From the NCBI GenBank assembly GCA_963707275.1, contig CAVPPH010000004.1, forward strand, positions 372,001 to 436,000: 64,000 nt of DNA, read 5' to 3'. The notes beneath the pieces were generated by a model, which searched no databases, was not told the DNA's origin, and saw only the letters and a list, made by a program, of their open reading frames with translations. A program made the position numbers and the translations under genes. This document shows, piece by piece, positions 46,304 through 56,729 of this stretch. The stretch's first letter is position 1; every line of letters starts with the position of its first letter. This DNA is from JACKBK01 sp963707275. Its GTDB lineage: Bacteria > Chloroflexota > Anaerolineae > JAAEKA01.

Positions 46304-46833
46304 ATGACCATGCGTATGCGCAAGGTAATGTTAACCCCGTCTTGTCTAGTCTGTTTGCTGGCAGTGGTCGCCTTGACAGTTAGTGGATGTTTTTCAGATC
46401 GCACGAGTTCGAAATGCTGAAGAAATGCTCGAGGAAACCGTTACAACGCTTCCAGTTCCTGACAAGGCTACTCTTGCTTGGAGAGACCAGTATCATCGGT
46501 GCTCTTGACTGCGGGCCTGCAGCGCTTCGTGACCAATTGGGAACTTGCTGTGCATATGCTTCGTACTTACGGGCTTATGGAACTGAGGTCCCAAGCGAAG
46601 CGGTGCTTGACCGGTACTCCCAGCGGCTCGAGGCAATGGGCTGGCAGGTAACGTCACGAACTGAAAACAGCCGATTTCTGGAAAGGGGCAGAGAACGAGG
46701 CGATGGATCTGCAACTTATCCGATGAGTGGCTGGTACGCATCGGAATTGGACCCTAACAACCGGCGCGACGAGTTTCTAACGGTTCTTCATCTCCGCTTG
46801 TTCACTGCACTTCCGCAGCGGGAGGGTTGTTAG
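46304..46833 (+). CDS. Small lipoprotein, candidate immunity partner of the second tip, indels
   Basis: ATG 46304 gives MTMRMRKVMLTPSCLVCLLA and then a lipobox (LTVSGC). Translation in that frame stops at 46420, but another frame continues VRNAEEMLEETVTTLPVPDK, ATLAWRDQYHRCS. A third carries VLDRYSQRLEAMGWQVTSRT and FLERGRERGD to a TAG at 46831-46833. I read this as one short lipoprotein (about 170 residues) with two indels. It follows the RHS tip by 75 bases and has low GC, which is the usual position of an immunity gene. No family is recognised. Confidence 0.45.
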
Positions 46834-46901
46834 TGAAACCGCACATCGGATTTGCTTTTGGGTAACACGAATTCACGGCTTGTTCGAGACAATCGACTAT
46901 G

Positions 46902-47520
46902 ATGTTTGCTCACCTGCCGGCATCCTACGTGACCACGAACATGGCCAGGCCGCTCTGGGATCGAGCCTTGTCCGACCGAGAACGACGAATGGTTTACCTG
47001 ACCGGCATCGCTGCTGGAATTCTCCCGGACCTCGATGGTGTGTTCCTGCCCATCCGTGAGCACCGCGCCAGTCCGTTGCACACACCGATTTTCTGGCTCG
47101 TGATCTGTGTGGCCATGTTGGTGATGGCGCTGATCTTTCGGCGACGCCGAGCGGTCCTTGTAAGCCTTGCAATCGTAGTCTTGATGGGCGCCTGGCTACA
47201 TCTGTTGCTCGACGCCATCTTCGTTGGAGTTCAGGCTGTTCGTGCCGCTTTCCAACGAGTACTTCCGTTTCCGAGGTCCAATCAGTTGGCGCTACGACAA
47301 CTGGGTAATCAACTACATCCTGCACCCGATCTTCCTGACTGAGGTCTATCTGTTTGTGGCGGCTGCCCTGGTCTTTCAGACCAAGCGACGCAATACTGGG
47401 AACCTCACCTTGTCCAGGGTGTGGAAGAGCAATCGCCGGCTGTTTGCGGTCGCCGGCCTGACAACCTTGGTGTATGCCATCAACTGGTTCGTGGTCTATC
47501 CGATCACTTCCGCTGTCTGA
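46902..47520 (+). CDS. YdjM-like/DUF457 membrane-bound hydrolase-like protein, one indel
   Basis: Starts MFAHLPASYVTTN at ATG 46902 (46899 is an adjacent alternative). GIAAGILPDLDGVF and HRASPLHTPIFWLVI are the two conserved acidic and His motifs of the YdjM-like inner-membrane proteins related to membrane-bound metal-dependent hydrolases. Four membrane segments are visible. One extra base near 47228 moves the sense to frame 1, giving EFRLFVPLSNEYFRFRGPIS and a last helix. The final codons run into the RHS scar at 47517. It belongs to the low-GC insert between tyrS and alaS and may be cargo of the array. Confidence 0.65.
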
Positions 47521-47561
47521 CCGAGGTGAAGCAGGGAACGACCAGTCTCGCCACCTTCCTC
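47517..47561 (+). repeat. 45 bp RHS-core scar
   Basis: CTGACCGAGGTGAAGCAGGG and the next 25 bases match 42081-42125 of the first RHS copy with three differences. The match stops before the alaS promoter. It is the third copy of the same junction sequence in 6 kb and marks the right edge of the array. Confidence 0.8.
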
Positions 47562-47581
47562 CTCCGCTTCCCTAACTTCCT

Positions 47582-47610
47582 TTGACATTTGCCCTCGTCT
47601 GGCATACAAT
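47582..47610 (+). promoter_or_regulatory. Sigma70-type promoter of alaS
   Basis: TTGACA (47582-47587), 17-base spacer, TACAAT (47605-47610). Transcription would begin near 47617, giving a leader of about 128 bases. Confidence 0.8.
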
Positions 47611-47615
47611 CCCTG

Positions 47616-47636
47616 TGCTGCCCTGAATGGGCAGCA
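47616..47636 (+). other. Hairpin at the 5' end of the alaS transcript
   Basis: TGCTGCCC (47616-47623) pairs with GGGCAGCA (47629-47636) around TGAAT. It sits at the predicted RNA 5' end and may protect it. Confidence 0.5.
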
Positions 47637-47674
47637 TCTACTTTTGATTCGGGTGAGGGCTGCGCGGTCTACCA

Positions 47675-47705
47675 GGACTGGCAGTCCTCCGAGGACTGCC
47701 AGTCC
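47675..47705. repeat. Pair of GGACTGnCAGTCC palindromes in the alaS leader
   Basis: GGACTGGCAGTCC (47675-47687) and GGACTGCCAGTCC (47693-47705), reverse complements of each other, separated by five bases. Same family as 8148-8210. It would fold into one stable hairpin between promoter and alaS. Confidence 0.7.
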
Positions 47706-47744
47706 TACGTCCAAACAGCATTGAACCCAGGAGCCGCACCCGGC

Positions 47745-50448
<2,704 letters not shown>

Positions 50449-50454
<6 letters not shown>

Positions 50455-50483
50455 CAGGTACTTTCTGAAAGTGCCTGTCACTT
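50449..50483. repeat. Palindrome spanning the alaS stop codon
   Basis: AAGTGACAGGTACTTTC (50449-50465) and GAAAGTGCCTGTCACTT (50467-50483) are complementary except for one position, with a one-base loop. The alaS TGA (50452-50454) is inside the left arm. No T-run follows. Confidence 0.7.
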
Positions 50484-50498
50484 CCGTTCCGTAGAACC

Positions 50499-52187
50499 AT
50501 GCAAACCAACGGCACAAACTTGACGGCCATCATCGAGACGCCCGCCAACACGTCGGCGCCTGCGTTGCAGCAGTTGTTGCGCCAGCAGGCCGGCGGTCGC
50601 GTCATCCTGGTGCTGACGCCGGCGCAGCGGCGCGCGCAGGGCGGCCTTTCGTCGCGCTGGCGGGTCGAGGCGCGCGACGGCGGTCCGTCGTCGGAGCTGG
50701 GGCTGGTGCATTTCCAGGCGTTGCGCCGTCAGGCTGACCAGCAGGGCATCGAGGTTGCGCTGGTGACCCGCAACAGCCGGCTGCGCCAGCAGGCCGCTGA
50801 AGCCGGCCTGCCGGCCTTCGGCAGCATCGACGGCGCCGAGAGCCACACCTGGAGCGCTGGCAAGTCGCAGCTTGGCATGGTTCCGCCGCTGCCGCCGCGC
50901 AACAAACACGAGACCGCGGTGGACGCCCGCTCCGGCCGCTTGCCCTCACGCTTCCGCCGTGTGCGACTGGCCCAAGGCGACGCCAAGCGGCTGCCGGCGT
51001 TGCTGGAAGCGCTGCTGCTGCTGGTCGTCCTGGTCCTTGGCATCGTGGCAGTCACCGGGCTGGTGGCCTTCATCGTGCCGGTGGCGACGGTGACGCTGGT
51101 GCCCGCCCAGGAGCCGCGCGCCGAGACGATCACTGTCACCGCGCGCACCGACGCGGAAGCGCCCAACTACAGCGAGAAGACCCTGCCGGCCCGGCGCATC
51201 GGCCAGCGCGTCGAGGTCGAAGGCACGATCCCGACCACCGGCGCGGGCACTGCGCCCGAAGGCTTCGCCGAGGGCGCAGTCGTCTTCACCAATCGCAACC
51301 CGACGCCGCAGGAGATACCGCCCGGCACGCTGGTTTCGACCTCCACCGGCAGCAACGTCAGCTTCGCGACTCAGGCGCCGGCCTCGCTGCCCGGCGGCCG
51401 CGGCGCGCAGGTCAACGTGCCGATCCGTGCGGTCGAACCGGGGCCGGCCGGCAACGTGCGCGCCTTTTCGATCAATACGGTCGAGGGCTCGCTGGCCGTC
51501 AGCGTGAACGTGATCAACCCGTCGTCCACCGGCGGCGGCACGGTCAAGGAGGTCGCCGTCGTCGAGCAGGCTGACAAGGATAAGCTGCGGGCTGACCTGG
51601 AGCAGCAGGCCAAGCAAAAGGCCTACCTCGCGCTGGGCGAGCTGCTGAATGAGGGCGAGTTTGTGCCGCCCGACACGGTCGGCACGCTGGTGGTGGATGA
51701 GACCTACGACCGCTTCACCGACGAGGCCGCCGACGAGTTGACGCTGCGACTGCGACTGTTGGCCACTGCGTTGGCGGTCGATGGCGGCGCGGCCGACGAA
51801 ATGGCCGCCCGCGCGTTGGGCGAAGCGATCCCGCGCCGCAGCCAGTTGCTGGCCGACTCGATCACCACCAGTTACGGCCCGACATCGGTGGTCGAAGACG
51901 GCGACGAACTGGCAATCCCGTTTGACGTGACTGCCAGCGGCGTGGTGGTACTGGACGTTGATCCGGGCGCCGTGCGCGCATCGATCCGCGGCATGTCGCC
52001 TGCGGAGGCTGTGGCCGTCCTGCAGGAAAACTGGCGATTGCAGTCGGCGCCTGAGCTCAGCTTGGGGCCGGACTGGCTGCTGCCGGTCTTGCAGCGGTTC
52101 GACTTCGAATGGCTACCGTTTCGCGTGTTTGACCGGGTTCCCTGGCTGCCCTTCCGCACGCATGTCAACGTGCAGTTTCAGGGTTGA
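50499..52187 (+). CDS. Baseplate J/gp47-like membrane protein
   Basis: 562 residues, uninterrupted. An N-terminal 160-residue cytoplasmic part (LTAIIETPANTSAPALQQLL, RVILVLTPAQRRAQGG) precedes one membrane helix (ALLLLVVLVLGIVAVTGLVA). The outer part contains the beta-rich pattern of the baseplate J/gp47 family (GTLVSTSTGSNVSFATQAPA, VNVPIRAVEPGPAGNV). Members with this N-terminal extension are familiar from Anaerolineae next to ruvX and are not phage genes. A role in cell envelope biology is likely but not established. It follows alaS after 44 bases. Confidence 0.7.
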   Translation: MQTNGTNLTAIIETPANTSAPALQQLLRQQAGGRVILVLTPAQRRAQGGLSSRWRVEARDGGPSSELGLVHFQALRRQADQQGIEVALVTRNSRLRQQAAEAGLPAFGSIDGAESHTWSAGKSQLGMVPPLPPRNKHETAVDARSGRLPSRFRRVRLAQGDAKRLPALLEALLLLVVLVLGIVAVTGLVAFIVPVATVTLVPAQEPRAETITVTARTDAEAPNYSEKTLPARRIGQRVEVEGTIPTTGAGTAPEGFAEGAVVFTNRNPTPQEIPPGTLVSTSTGSNVSFATQAPASLPGGRGAQVNVPIRAVEPGPAGNVRAFSINTVEGSLAVSVNVINPSSTGGGTVKEVAVVEQADKDKLRADLEQQAKQKAYLALGELLNEGEFVPPDTVGTLVVDETYDRFTDEAADELTLRLRLLATALAVDGGAADEMAARALGEAIPRRSQLLADSITTSYGPTSVVEDGDELAIPFDVTASGVVVLDVDPGAVRASIRGMSPAEAVAVLQENWRLQSAPELSLGPDWLLPVLQRFDFEWLPFRVFDRVPWLPFRTHVNVQFQG

Positions 52188-52195
52188 CGTGTCGT

Positions 52196-52270
52196 GTAGG
52201 GGCATGAACGACGGCGCAACAGGTCGTCCAAATTGGCGACTGATTGCCTTGCCGTCGTTCATGCCCCTAC
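52196..52270. mobile_element. 75 bp MITE-like inverted repeat
   Basis: GTAGGGGCATGAACGACGGC (52196-52215) and its exact complement (52251-52270) are perfect 20 bp arms around 35 bases. It fills the gap between the baseplate-J-like gene and ruvX, ending eight bases before the ruvX ATG. It has no coding capacity. Confidence 0.8.
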
Positions 52271-52278
52271 GAGTCATT

Positions 52279-52728
52279 ATGCAAAACCTGTTTCCTGTTG
52301 AAGGCCGCCTGCTGGCGCTGGATGTCGGCGACCGGCGCGTTGGCGTCGCCGTGTGTGACGAGATGCGGCTGCTGGCCACACCGGTGGCGGTCCTGACACG
52401 CCGGTCGCGTCAGGAGGATGCCGAACGCCTGGGCAACATCGCCCGCGAGCGTGCGGTGGTTGGGCTGGTGGTCGGGCTGCCGCTGCACGCTGATGGCAGC
52501 GAAAGCGCGGAGGCACGCCTGGCAGCGCGCTATGGCCACCGGATCGCCAACGCGTTGGATCTGCCGGTGGCGCTGTGGAACGAACACGGCTCGACCCAGG
52601 AAGCAGCCGCTCGGCTGGAACAGGCTGGCCGCCGCGGCAGCTCGCCGGGTCTGGATGCCGAAGCCGCCGCGGTGATCTTGCAGGATTATCTGGATGCGCA
52701 GCGGGCCACAGGCGTCGCCACCGATTGA
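52279..52728 (+). CDS. ruvX: Putative Holliday junction resolvase RuvX/YqgF
   Basis: 150 residues. LLALDVGDRRVGVAVCDEMR is the RNase-H-like first strand with the catalytic Asp. VVGLVVGLPLHADGSES and LPVALWNEHGSTQEA are the middle blocks, and LDAEAAAVILQDYLD carries the last acidic residue. ATG 52279 is chosen over ATG 52261 because the latter lies inside the MITE arm. The family acts in 16S pre-rRNA 5' maturation and is also described as a resolvase. The adjacency to mltG is common in bacteria. Confidence 0.88.
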   Translation: MQNLFPVEGRLLALDVGDRRVGVAVCDEMRLLATPVAVLTRRSRQEDAERLGNIARERAVVGLVVGLPLHADGSESAEARLAARYGHRIANALDLPVALWNEHGSTQEAAARLEQAGRRGSSPGLDAEAAAVILQDYLDAQRATGVATD

Positions 52729-52860
52729 AATCGGCGTCTGGCGCGGAAAAGCATGCTGAAGCAAGCTCGCGCGCATGATTGGGCTTGTTTCGACCAATGC
52801 TGGCTGTATCAGTTTGGCGTCAAATGGAGTCAATCCCTGGTGTCGCCGGCTGCGACTGAC

Positions 52861-52900
52861 GAACAAACGAACAAACGAACAAACGAACGCACGCACTCTC
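52861..52900 (+). repeat. Octamer tract flush with the mltG start
   Basis: GAACAAAC three times, then GAACGCAC and GCACTCTC, in exact 8-base steps from 52861 to 52900; ATG follows at 52901. G-poor, no ribosome binding site. Confidence 0.8.
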
Positions 52901-54256
52901 ATGCCTTCAAGCTCTAACAACCGTTTCAACCAGCGAGTAGTCGGCGCGCCGCCGGACAAGGCGCGCTGGAACCGGCGCGCCCGGCGGCCGTTGTACGCTG
53001 GCGACAAGCCTGAGCCGGCCGGCCAACCGCGGCTGCCGTGGTACCTCAAGTTTCTCGACCTGCGCATCTACCTGCGACTGGGCATCATGATCGTGGCAAT
53101 CGGCGCGGTGGTGTTGATGGGCGTTATTTCACGCCAGCACCTCACGCAGCAGTGGGACGCGCGGACAGTCGCGGTCGAGGGGATGATGCGTCCCGGCCAG
53201 ACGGCCGCCGAGTTTTTGAGCCTCGATAACCTGGAAGATACGTTGATCGGTCTGTATTTGCGAATGCAGCAACCGGTGCTGGCAGCCTCGCCGGGCGAAA
53301 GCGACCGGCCGGTGCCGTTCAGCATCGAGGTGGGCGAGCCGGCCCGCAGCGTCGCCGACCGGTTGGCCGAACAGGGGCTGATCTCTGACCCGGCGCTGTT
53401 CAGCCTATACATGCGTTACAACGGGCTGGATCAGGGCATCGAGGCAGGCGATTTCGAGCTGGCCTACAACATGAGCATGCCGGAGGTCGCCCAGACCTTG
53501 CAGAACGCTATCGTCCGCGAGGTGATCGTGACCATTCCGGAGGGCTGGCGGGCTGAGCAGGTGGCCGAGTTGCTGGACGAACAGGGCATCCTCGACAGCG
53601 ACAACTTCATGGCCGCCGTACGCGTCGGCGACCCGGTTGCGCTGGGATTGGGCCAGTACGCGTTTCTGGCTGGCCGCTCAGGCAAGCCGTCGCTGGAAGG
53701 CTATCTGTTCCCCGACACCTACCGTCTGCCCGCCCGCGCCAGTGCGGGCGAAGTGCTGGCTGCGATGCTGAACAACTTCGACGAGAAGATCGGTCCCAGC
53801 GTCCGCTCCGCCGCTGCCGACTCCGGGATGAGCCTGCAAGACGCCGTGACCCTGGCCTCCATCGTCGAACGTGAAGCCGTCCAGGCCGATGAGCGGCCCC
53901 TCATTGCCAGCGTCTATCGTAACCGCCTGGCCAACGCTTGCCCGGACGTGGGCGGCACCTACCTCCAGGCTGACCCGACCGTGCAATATGCCCGCGGCCG
54001 GCCGGGCGACTGGTGGTGGAAACCACAATCTATCGAAGAATACGCGTTCGTCCAGGACCCCTATAACACCTACCTCAATCCCGGATTGCCGCCCGGTCCG
54101 ATCGCCAGCCCTGGTCTTTCGGCGTTGGAAGCGGCGGTTAACCCGGCCGACACCGTTTACTGCTTCTTCGTCGCGACCGGCGAGGATGGCCGGCACGTCT
54201 TCGCACGCACCCTGGCAGAGCACGAGGCCAACGTCGCCATCTACGGCGGGCAGTAA
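52901..54256 (+). CDS. mltG: Endolytic transglycosylase MltG (YceG-like)
   Basis: 451 residues. A cytoplasmic basic N-terminus (RWNRRARRPLYAGDKPEPAG) precedes one membrane helix (LGIMIVAIGAVVLMGVI). A LysM-like segment follows (FSIEVGEPARSVADRLAEQG). The catalytic part has DAVTLASIVEREAVQADERP with the conserved Glu, VYRNRL, LQADPTVQYA and YNTYLNPGLPPGPIASPGLS, ending with DGRHVFARTLAEHEANV. It cleaves nascent glycan strands at the outer face of the membrane. No indels. The only upstream signal is the octamer tract. Confidence 0.95.
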   Translation: MPSSSNNRFNQRVVGAPPDKARWNRRARRPLYAGDKPEPAGQPRLPWYLKFLDLRIYLRLGIMIVAIGAVVLMGVISRQHLTQQWDARTVAVEGMMRPGQTAAEFLSLDNLEDTLIGLYLRMQQPVLAASPGESDRPVPFSIEVGEPARSVADRLAEQGLISDPALFSLYMRYNGLDQGIEAGDFELAYNMSMPEVAQTLQNAIVREVIVTIPEGWRAEQVAELLDEQGILDSDNFMAAVRVGDPVALGLGQYAFLAGRSGKPSLEGYLFPDTYRLPARASAGEVLAAMLNNFDEKIGPSVRSAAADSGMSLQDAVTLASIVEREAVQADERPLIASVYRNRLANACPDVGGTYLQADPTVQYARGRPGDWWWKPQSIEEYAFVQDPYNTYLNPGLPPGPIASPGLSALEAAVNPADTVYCFFVATGEDGRHVFARTLAEHEANVAIYGGQ

Positions 54257-54310
54257 CCGCCGCGCAACTTGTCGTGTCATTCAATCGTAAACTTCCGCGA
54301 CCGCAAACTG

Positions 54311-54319
54311 TGTTAGACT
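54311..54319 (+). promoter_or_regulatory. Extended -10 promoter of the binding-protein gene
   Basis: TGTTAGACT fits TGnTATAAT with two mismatches in the hexamer. Eight bases separate it from ATG 54328, so transcription would begin at or next to the start codon. Confidence 0.45.
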
Positions 54320-54327
54320 AATCGGAC

Positions 54328-55388
54328 ATGAAACCGCTTTCAGTGCGCTGGCTGGTCGGGCTGCTCCTTGTTGCAGTTGCCCTCGGCGGCTGTTTTGGCA
54401 GCACGCGACCAGTCGTCAAGATCGGGCTGATTGCGCCGTTCGAGGAACTGTACCGAGATGACGGCTACGAGGCGCTCAACGCGGTCAGGCTGGCAGTGAA
54501 CCAGCGCAACGCGGCGGGCGGCGTCGCCGGTCGCCAGGTCGCACTGGTGGCGCTCAATGACAACGGCCGCTCCGATGAAGCGCAGCGCCAAGCTGCCAAC
54601 ATGGCGGTCGATGGCGAGGTACTGGGCGTCATCGGACCGGTCAAGGCGGGCAGCGTTTCAGCGGGTGAGGCTCTCAGCCAGCGTCAGATGCCCTGGATCG
54701 CGTTGACGGAGCTGCCGCCCGCCGAGCTTGCGGGCGGTTTCAGTCTGGCGCTGTCGCCGGAAACCTTGGGTCGGGCCGCGGTCGATGCGTTGCTGGCTCA
54801 GCCCGGCATCGACTCGGCGCTGTTGCTCAGCGACTGGCCAGAGGCCCACGCGGGCGCTGCTGCTGCGGGTGTCACGGTTCGTAGTCTGCCGCTGGCGTCA
54901 GCAGAACAGCTTGTGACGCTGCCTGGTGAGGGCGTGGCCTGGCTCGGCGACGCGCAGCAGGGCGCTCGCCTGGCAGCGGCTCTTGGTGCGCAGACGACGA
55001 TGGTCGGCGGCGCCGAGGCAGGTTCGCATATGTTTGCCGGCCGGGCCGGAAGCGACGCCGCACGTGTTTCGTGGCTGAGCGCGTCCCCGGCCTTGACCAG
55101 ATGCCGCTGCGTTTCGTGGAAGAGTACCGGGCGCTGGCAGGTGTTAGCCCTGGCCCGCAGGCTGTTCTGGCCTACGATGCCGCCAATTTGCTGCTCGATG
55201 CCATCGAACTGGCGTCTGCCGGCGGCGGCGAACCGGGCGCGGTGGCGGTGCAGCAAGCGCTGCTGACGCTTGGAACAGAGGGCTGGCAAGGCTCTGTTGA
55301 TACGATTCGTCGGGACGCTGCCTGCGGAGTTGCAGTTGGTTGCGGTCGTTCCTCGGAAGGGCCGGTTTACCTGCACGCTGTCCAATAG
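54328..55388 (+). CDS. Periplasmic-binding-protein-like lipoprotein (Leu/Ile/Val type), one indel
   Basis: ATG 54328. Lipobox VALGGC. VVKIGLIAPFEELYRDDGYE and ALNAVRLAVNQRNAAGGVAG match the opening of the branched-chain amino acid binding family (type I periplasmic binding fold). VLGVIGPVKAGSVSAGEALS is the ligand-loop block. One base is missing near 55065: after GSDAARVS the other frame gives ERVPGLDQMPLRFVEEYRAL and TYDA-type YDAANLLLDAIELA. The stop is TAG at 55386-55388. No permease or ATPase gene is near, so it may serve a distant ABC transporter or act as a sensor. Confidence 0.78.
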
Positions 55389-55409
55389 CCGTGCCGGGAA
55401 AGGAGTACC

Positions 55410-56621
55410 ATGAAGGTACTGGTGCTAACTTGGGAATATCCGCCGTTTATCCACGGCGGGTTGGGACAGCACGTCAAAGAGCTGCTACCGGCGATCCTGG
55501 CATTCGATCCTACGCTTGAGTTGCACGTCGTCGCGCCAGCGTTCGGTGAGGCCAGTTCCGTGGTCGATGACGGGAGGACAACGGTTCACTGGGTGTCGAT
55601 GTCCCAGCCGCATTCACAGTCCTATTTTGCGGATGTCGCGCTGTCGAATGTTGCGCTCGCGACAACGGCCCGCAGCGTTGCCCAGACGGAGGGGCCGTTC
55701 GACCTGCTGCATGTCCACGATTGGCTGGCCAGTTGGGCAGCGTTTGACGTACAGGATCTGCATGGCACGCCGTTGGTGGCGACGATACATGCCACGGAGC
55801 GCGGACGCTATCGCGGCCAACTGCACAACCACATGTCGGCTGACATCGACCGTGCTGAGGCGGAACTGTGCCGGCGCGCCGATCACATCATCGTGTGCAG
55901 CAGCGCCATGGCCGAGGAGGTTGAGCGCTACTTTGGCGTCGAACCGGCCCGTATCACAGTCATCCCCAATGGCATCGACGGCAGCCGCTTCGCCCGGCTG
56001 CGCGAAGCCGATCTCACGGAGTTCCGCGTCCGCTATGCTCTGCCACACGAACAGATCGTGTTCAATGTTGGGCGTTTGGTATACGAGAAAGGTGCAGACC
56101 TGCTGATCGAGACTGTCCCCGCGGTGTTGCGGGAGGCGCCGAACACGCGATTTATCATTGCTGGCAAAGGCCCGCTCTTATCCCGGCTGGAACGGCGCGT
56201 CGCTGAACTGCACATCGGATCACATGTTACGCTGGTCGGGTTTCTGGACGACGACGATCGTGACAAGCTGTATGTCGTCGCCGATTGCTGCGTCTTTCCC
56301 AGCCGCTACGAGCCATTTGGTATCGTTGCGTTGGAATTTATGGCGGCCGGAACGCCGGTGATAGTGACCGATGTGGGCGGGCTGGGAGCGGTTGTGCAGC
56401 ACGAAAAGACCGGATTGACGGCATTATCTGAGAACGTCGACTCCCTGAGCCGTGCGATCGTTCAAACGCTCAAGGATCCGGTCAAGGCTACCTTGCGGGC
56501 CGATGATGCGCTACAGCAGGTGAACGAATGTCTCTCGTGGCAGGTGATCGCAGGGCTGACGCGTCGGGTGTATGTCAGGCTGATCGATGAGAGCAGCCGG
56601 CAGGCGGTGCCCGGTTCGTAG
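55410..56621 (+). CDS. Glycosyltransferase family 4 (glycogen/starch synthase-like)
   Basis: 403 residues, AAAGGAG before ATG 55410. VLTWEYPPFIHGGLGQHVKE is the KxGGL-like N-terminal loop of GT4/GT5 enzymes. NVGRLVYEKGADLLIETVPA and FIIAGKGPLLSRLERRVAEL form the donor-binding half, and PSRYEPFGIVALEFMAAGTP holds the E-x7-E motif. It transfers a hexose from a nucleotide sugar in the cytoplasm; glycogen-like or surface glycan synthesis are both possible. It follows the binding protein by 21 bases. Its stop codon is within an inverted repeat. Confidence 0.9.
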   Translation: MKVLVLTWEYPPFIHGGLGQHVKELLPAILAFDPTLELHVVAPAFGEASSVVDDGRTTVHWVSMSQPHSQSYFADVALSNVALATTARSVAQTEGPFDLLHVHDWLASWAAFDVQDLHGTPLVATIHATERGRYRGQLHNHMSADIDRAEAELCRRADHIIVCSSAMAEEVERYFGVEPARITVIPNGIDGSRFARLREADLTEFRVRYALPHEQIVFNVGRLVYEKGADLLIETVPAVLREAPNTRFIIAGKGPLLSRLERRVAELHIGSHVTLVGFLDDDDRDKLYVVADCCVFPSRYEPFGIVALEFMAAGTPVIVTDVGGLGAVVQHEKTGLTALSENVDSLSRAIVQTLKDPVKATLRADDALQQVNECLSWQVIAGLTRRVYVRLIDESSRQAVPGS

Positions 56622-56663
56622 CAGGCGCTTCAGCGCCCAGAACGGCGCTGAAGCGCCTACTAC
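56618..56663. repeat. Inverted repeat on the GT4 stop codon
   Basis: GTAGCAGGCGCTTCAGCGCC (56618-56637) and GGCGCTGAAGCGCCTACTAC (56644-56663) pair with a single offset. The TAG stop (56619-56621) is in the left arm. It resembles dispersed GCGCTGAAGCGC elements. Confidence 0.7.
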
Positions 56664-56718
56664 GAGCCAAGCAAAAAGCGGATGGAGTGCTGCGCTCCAT
56701 CCGCTTTTTGCTTGGCTC
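56664..56718. terminator. Bidirectional intrinsic terminator
   Basis: Arms of 24 bases: GAGCCAAGCAAAAAGCGGAT plus GGAG at 56664-56687, and its exact complement ending GCTTGGCTC at 56695-56718. A-run and T-run lie inside the arms, so it can work on both strands. It separates the GT4 gene from the convergent lipoprotein gene. Confidence 0.9.
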
Positions 56719-56729
56719 ACGCCGGCTGC

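Noticed and set aside
47611..47744. A leader-peptide attenuator for alaS like that of tyrS
   Set aside because: Short frames in the leader (for example ATG 47628) carry no run of Ala codons, and no terminator with a T-run precedes the ATG.
50499..52187. A prophage suggested by the baseplate-J-like gene
   Set aside because: No other phage structural, lysis or integration gene is near, and the protein has a cytoplasmic domain plus membrane helix and sits in a housekeeping neighbourhood.
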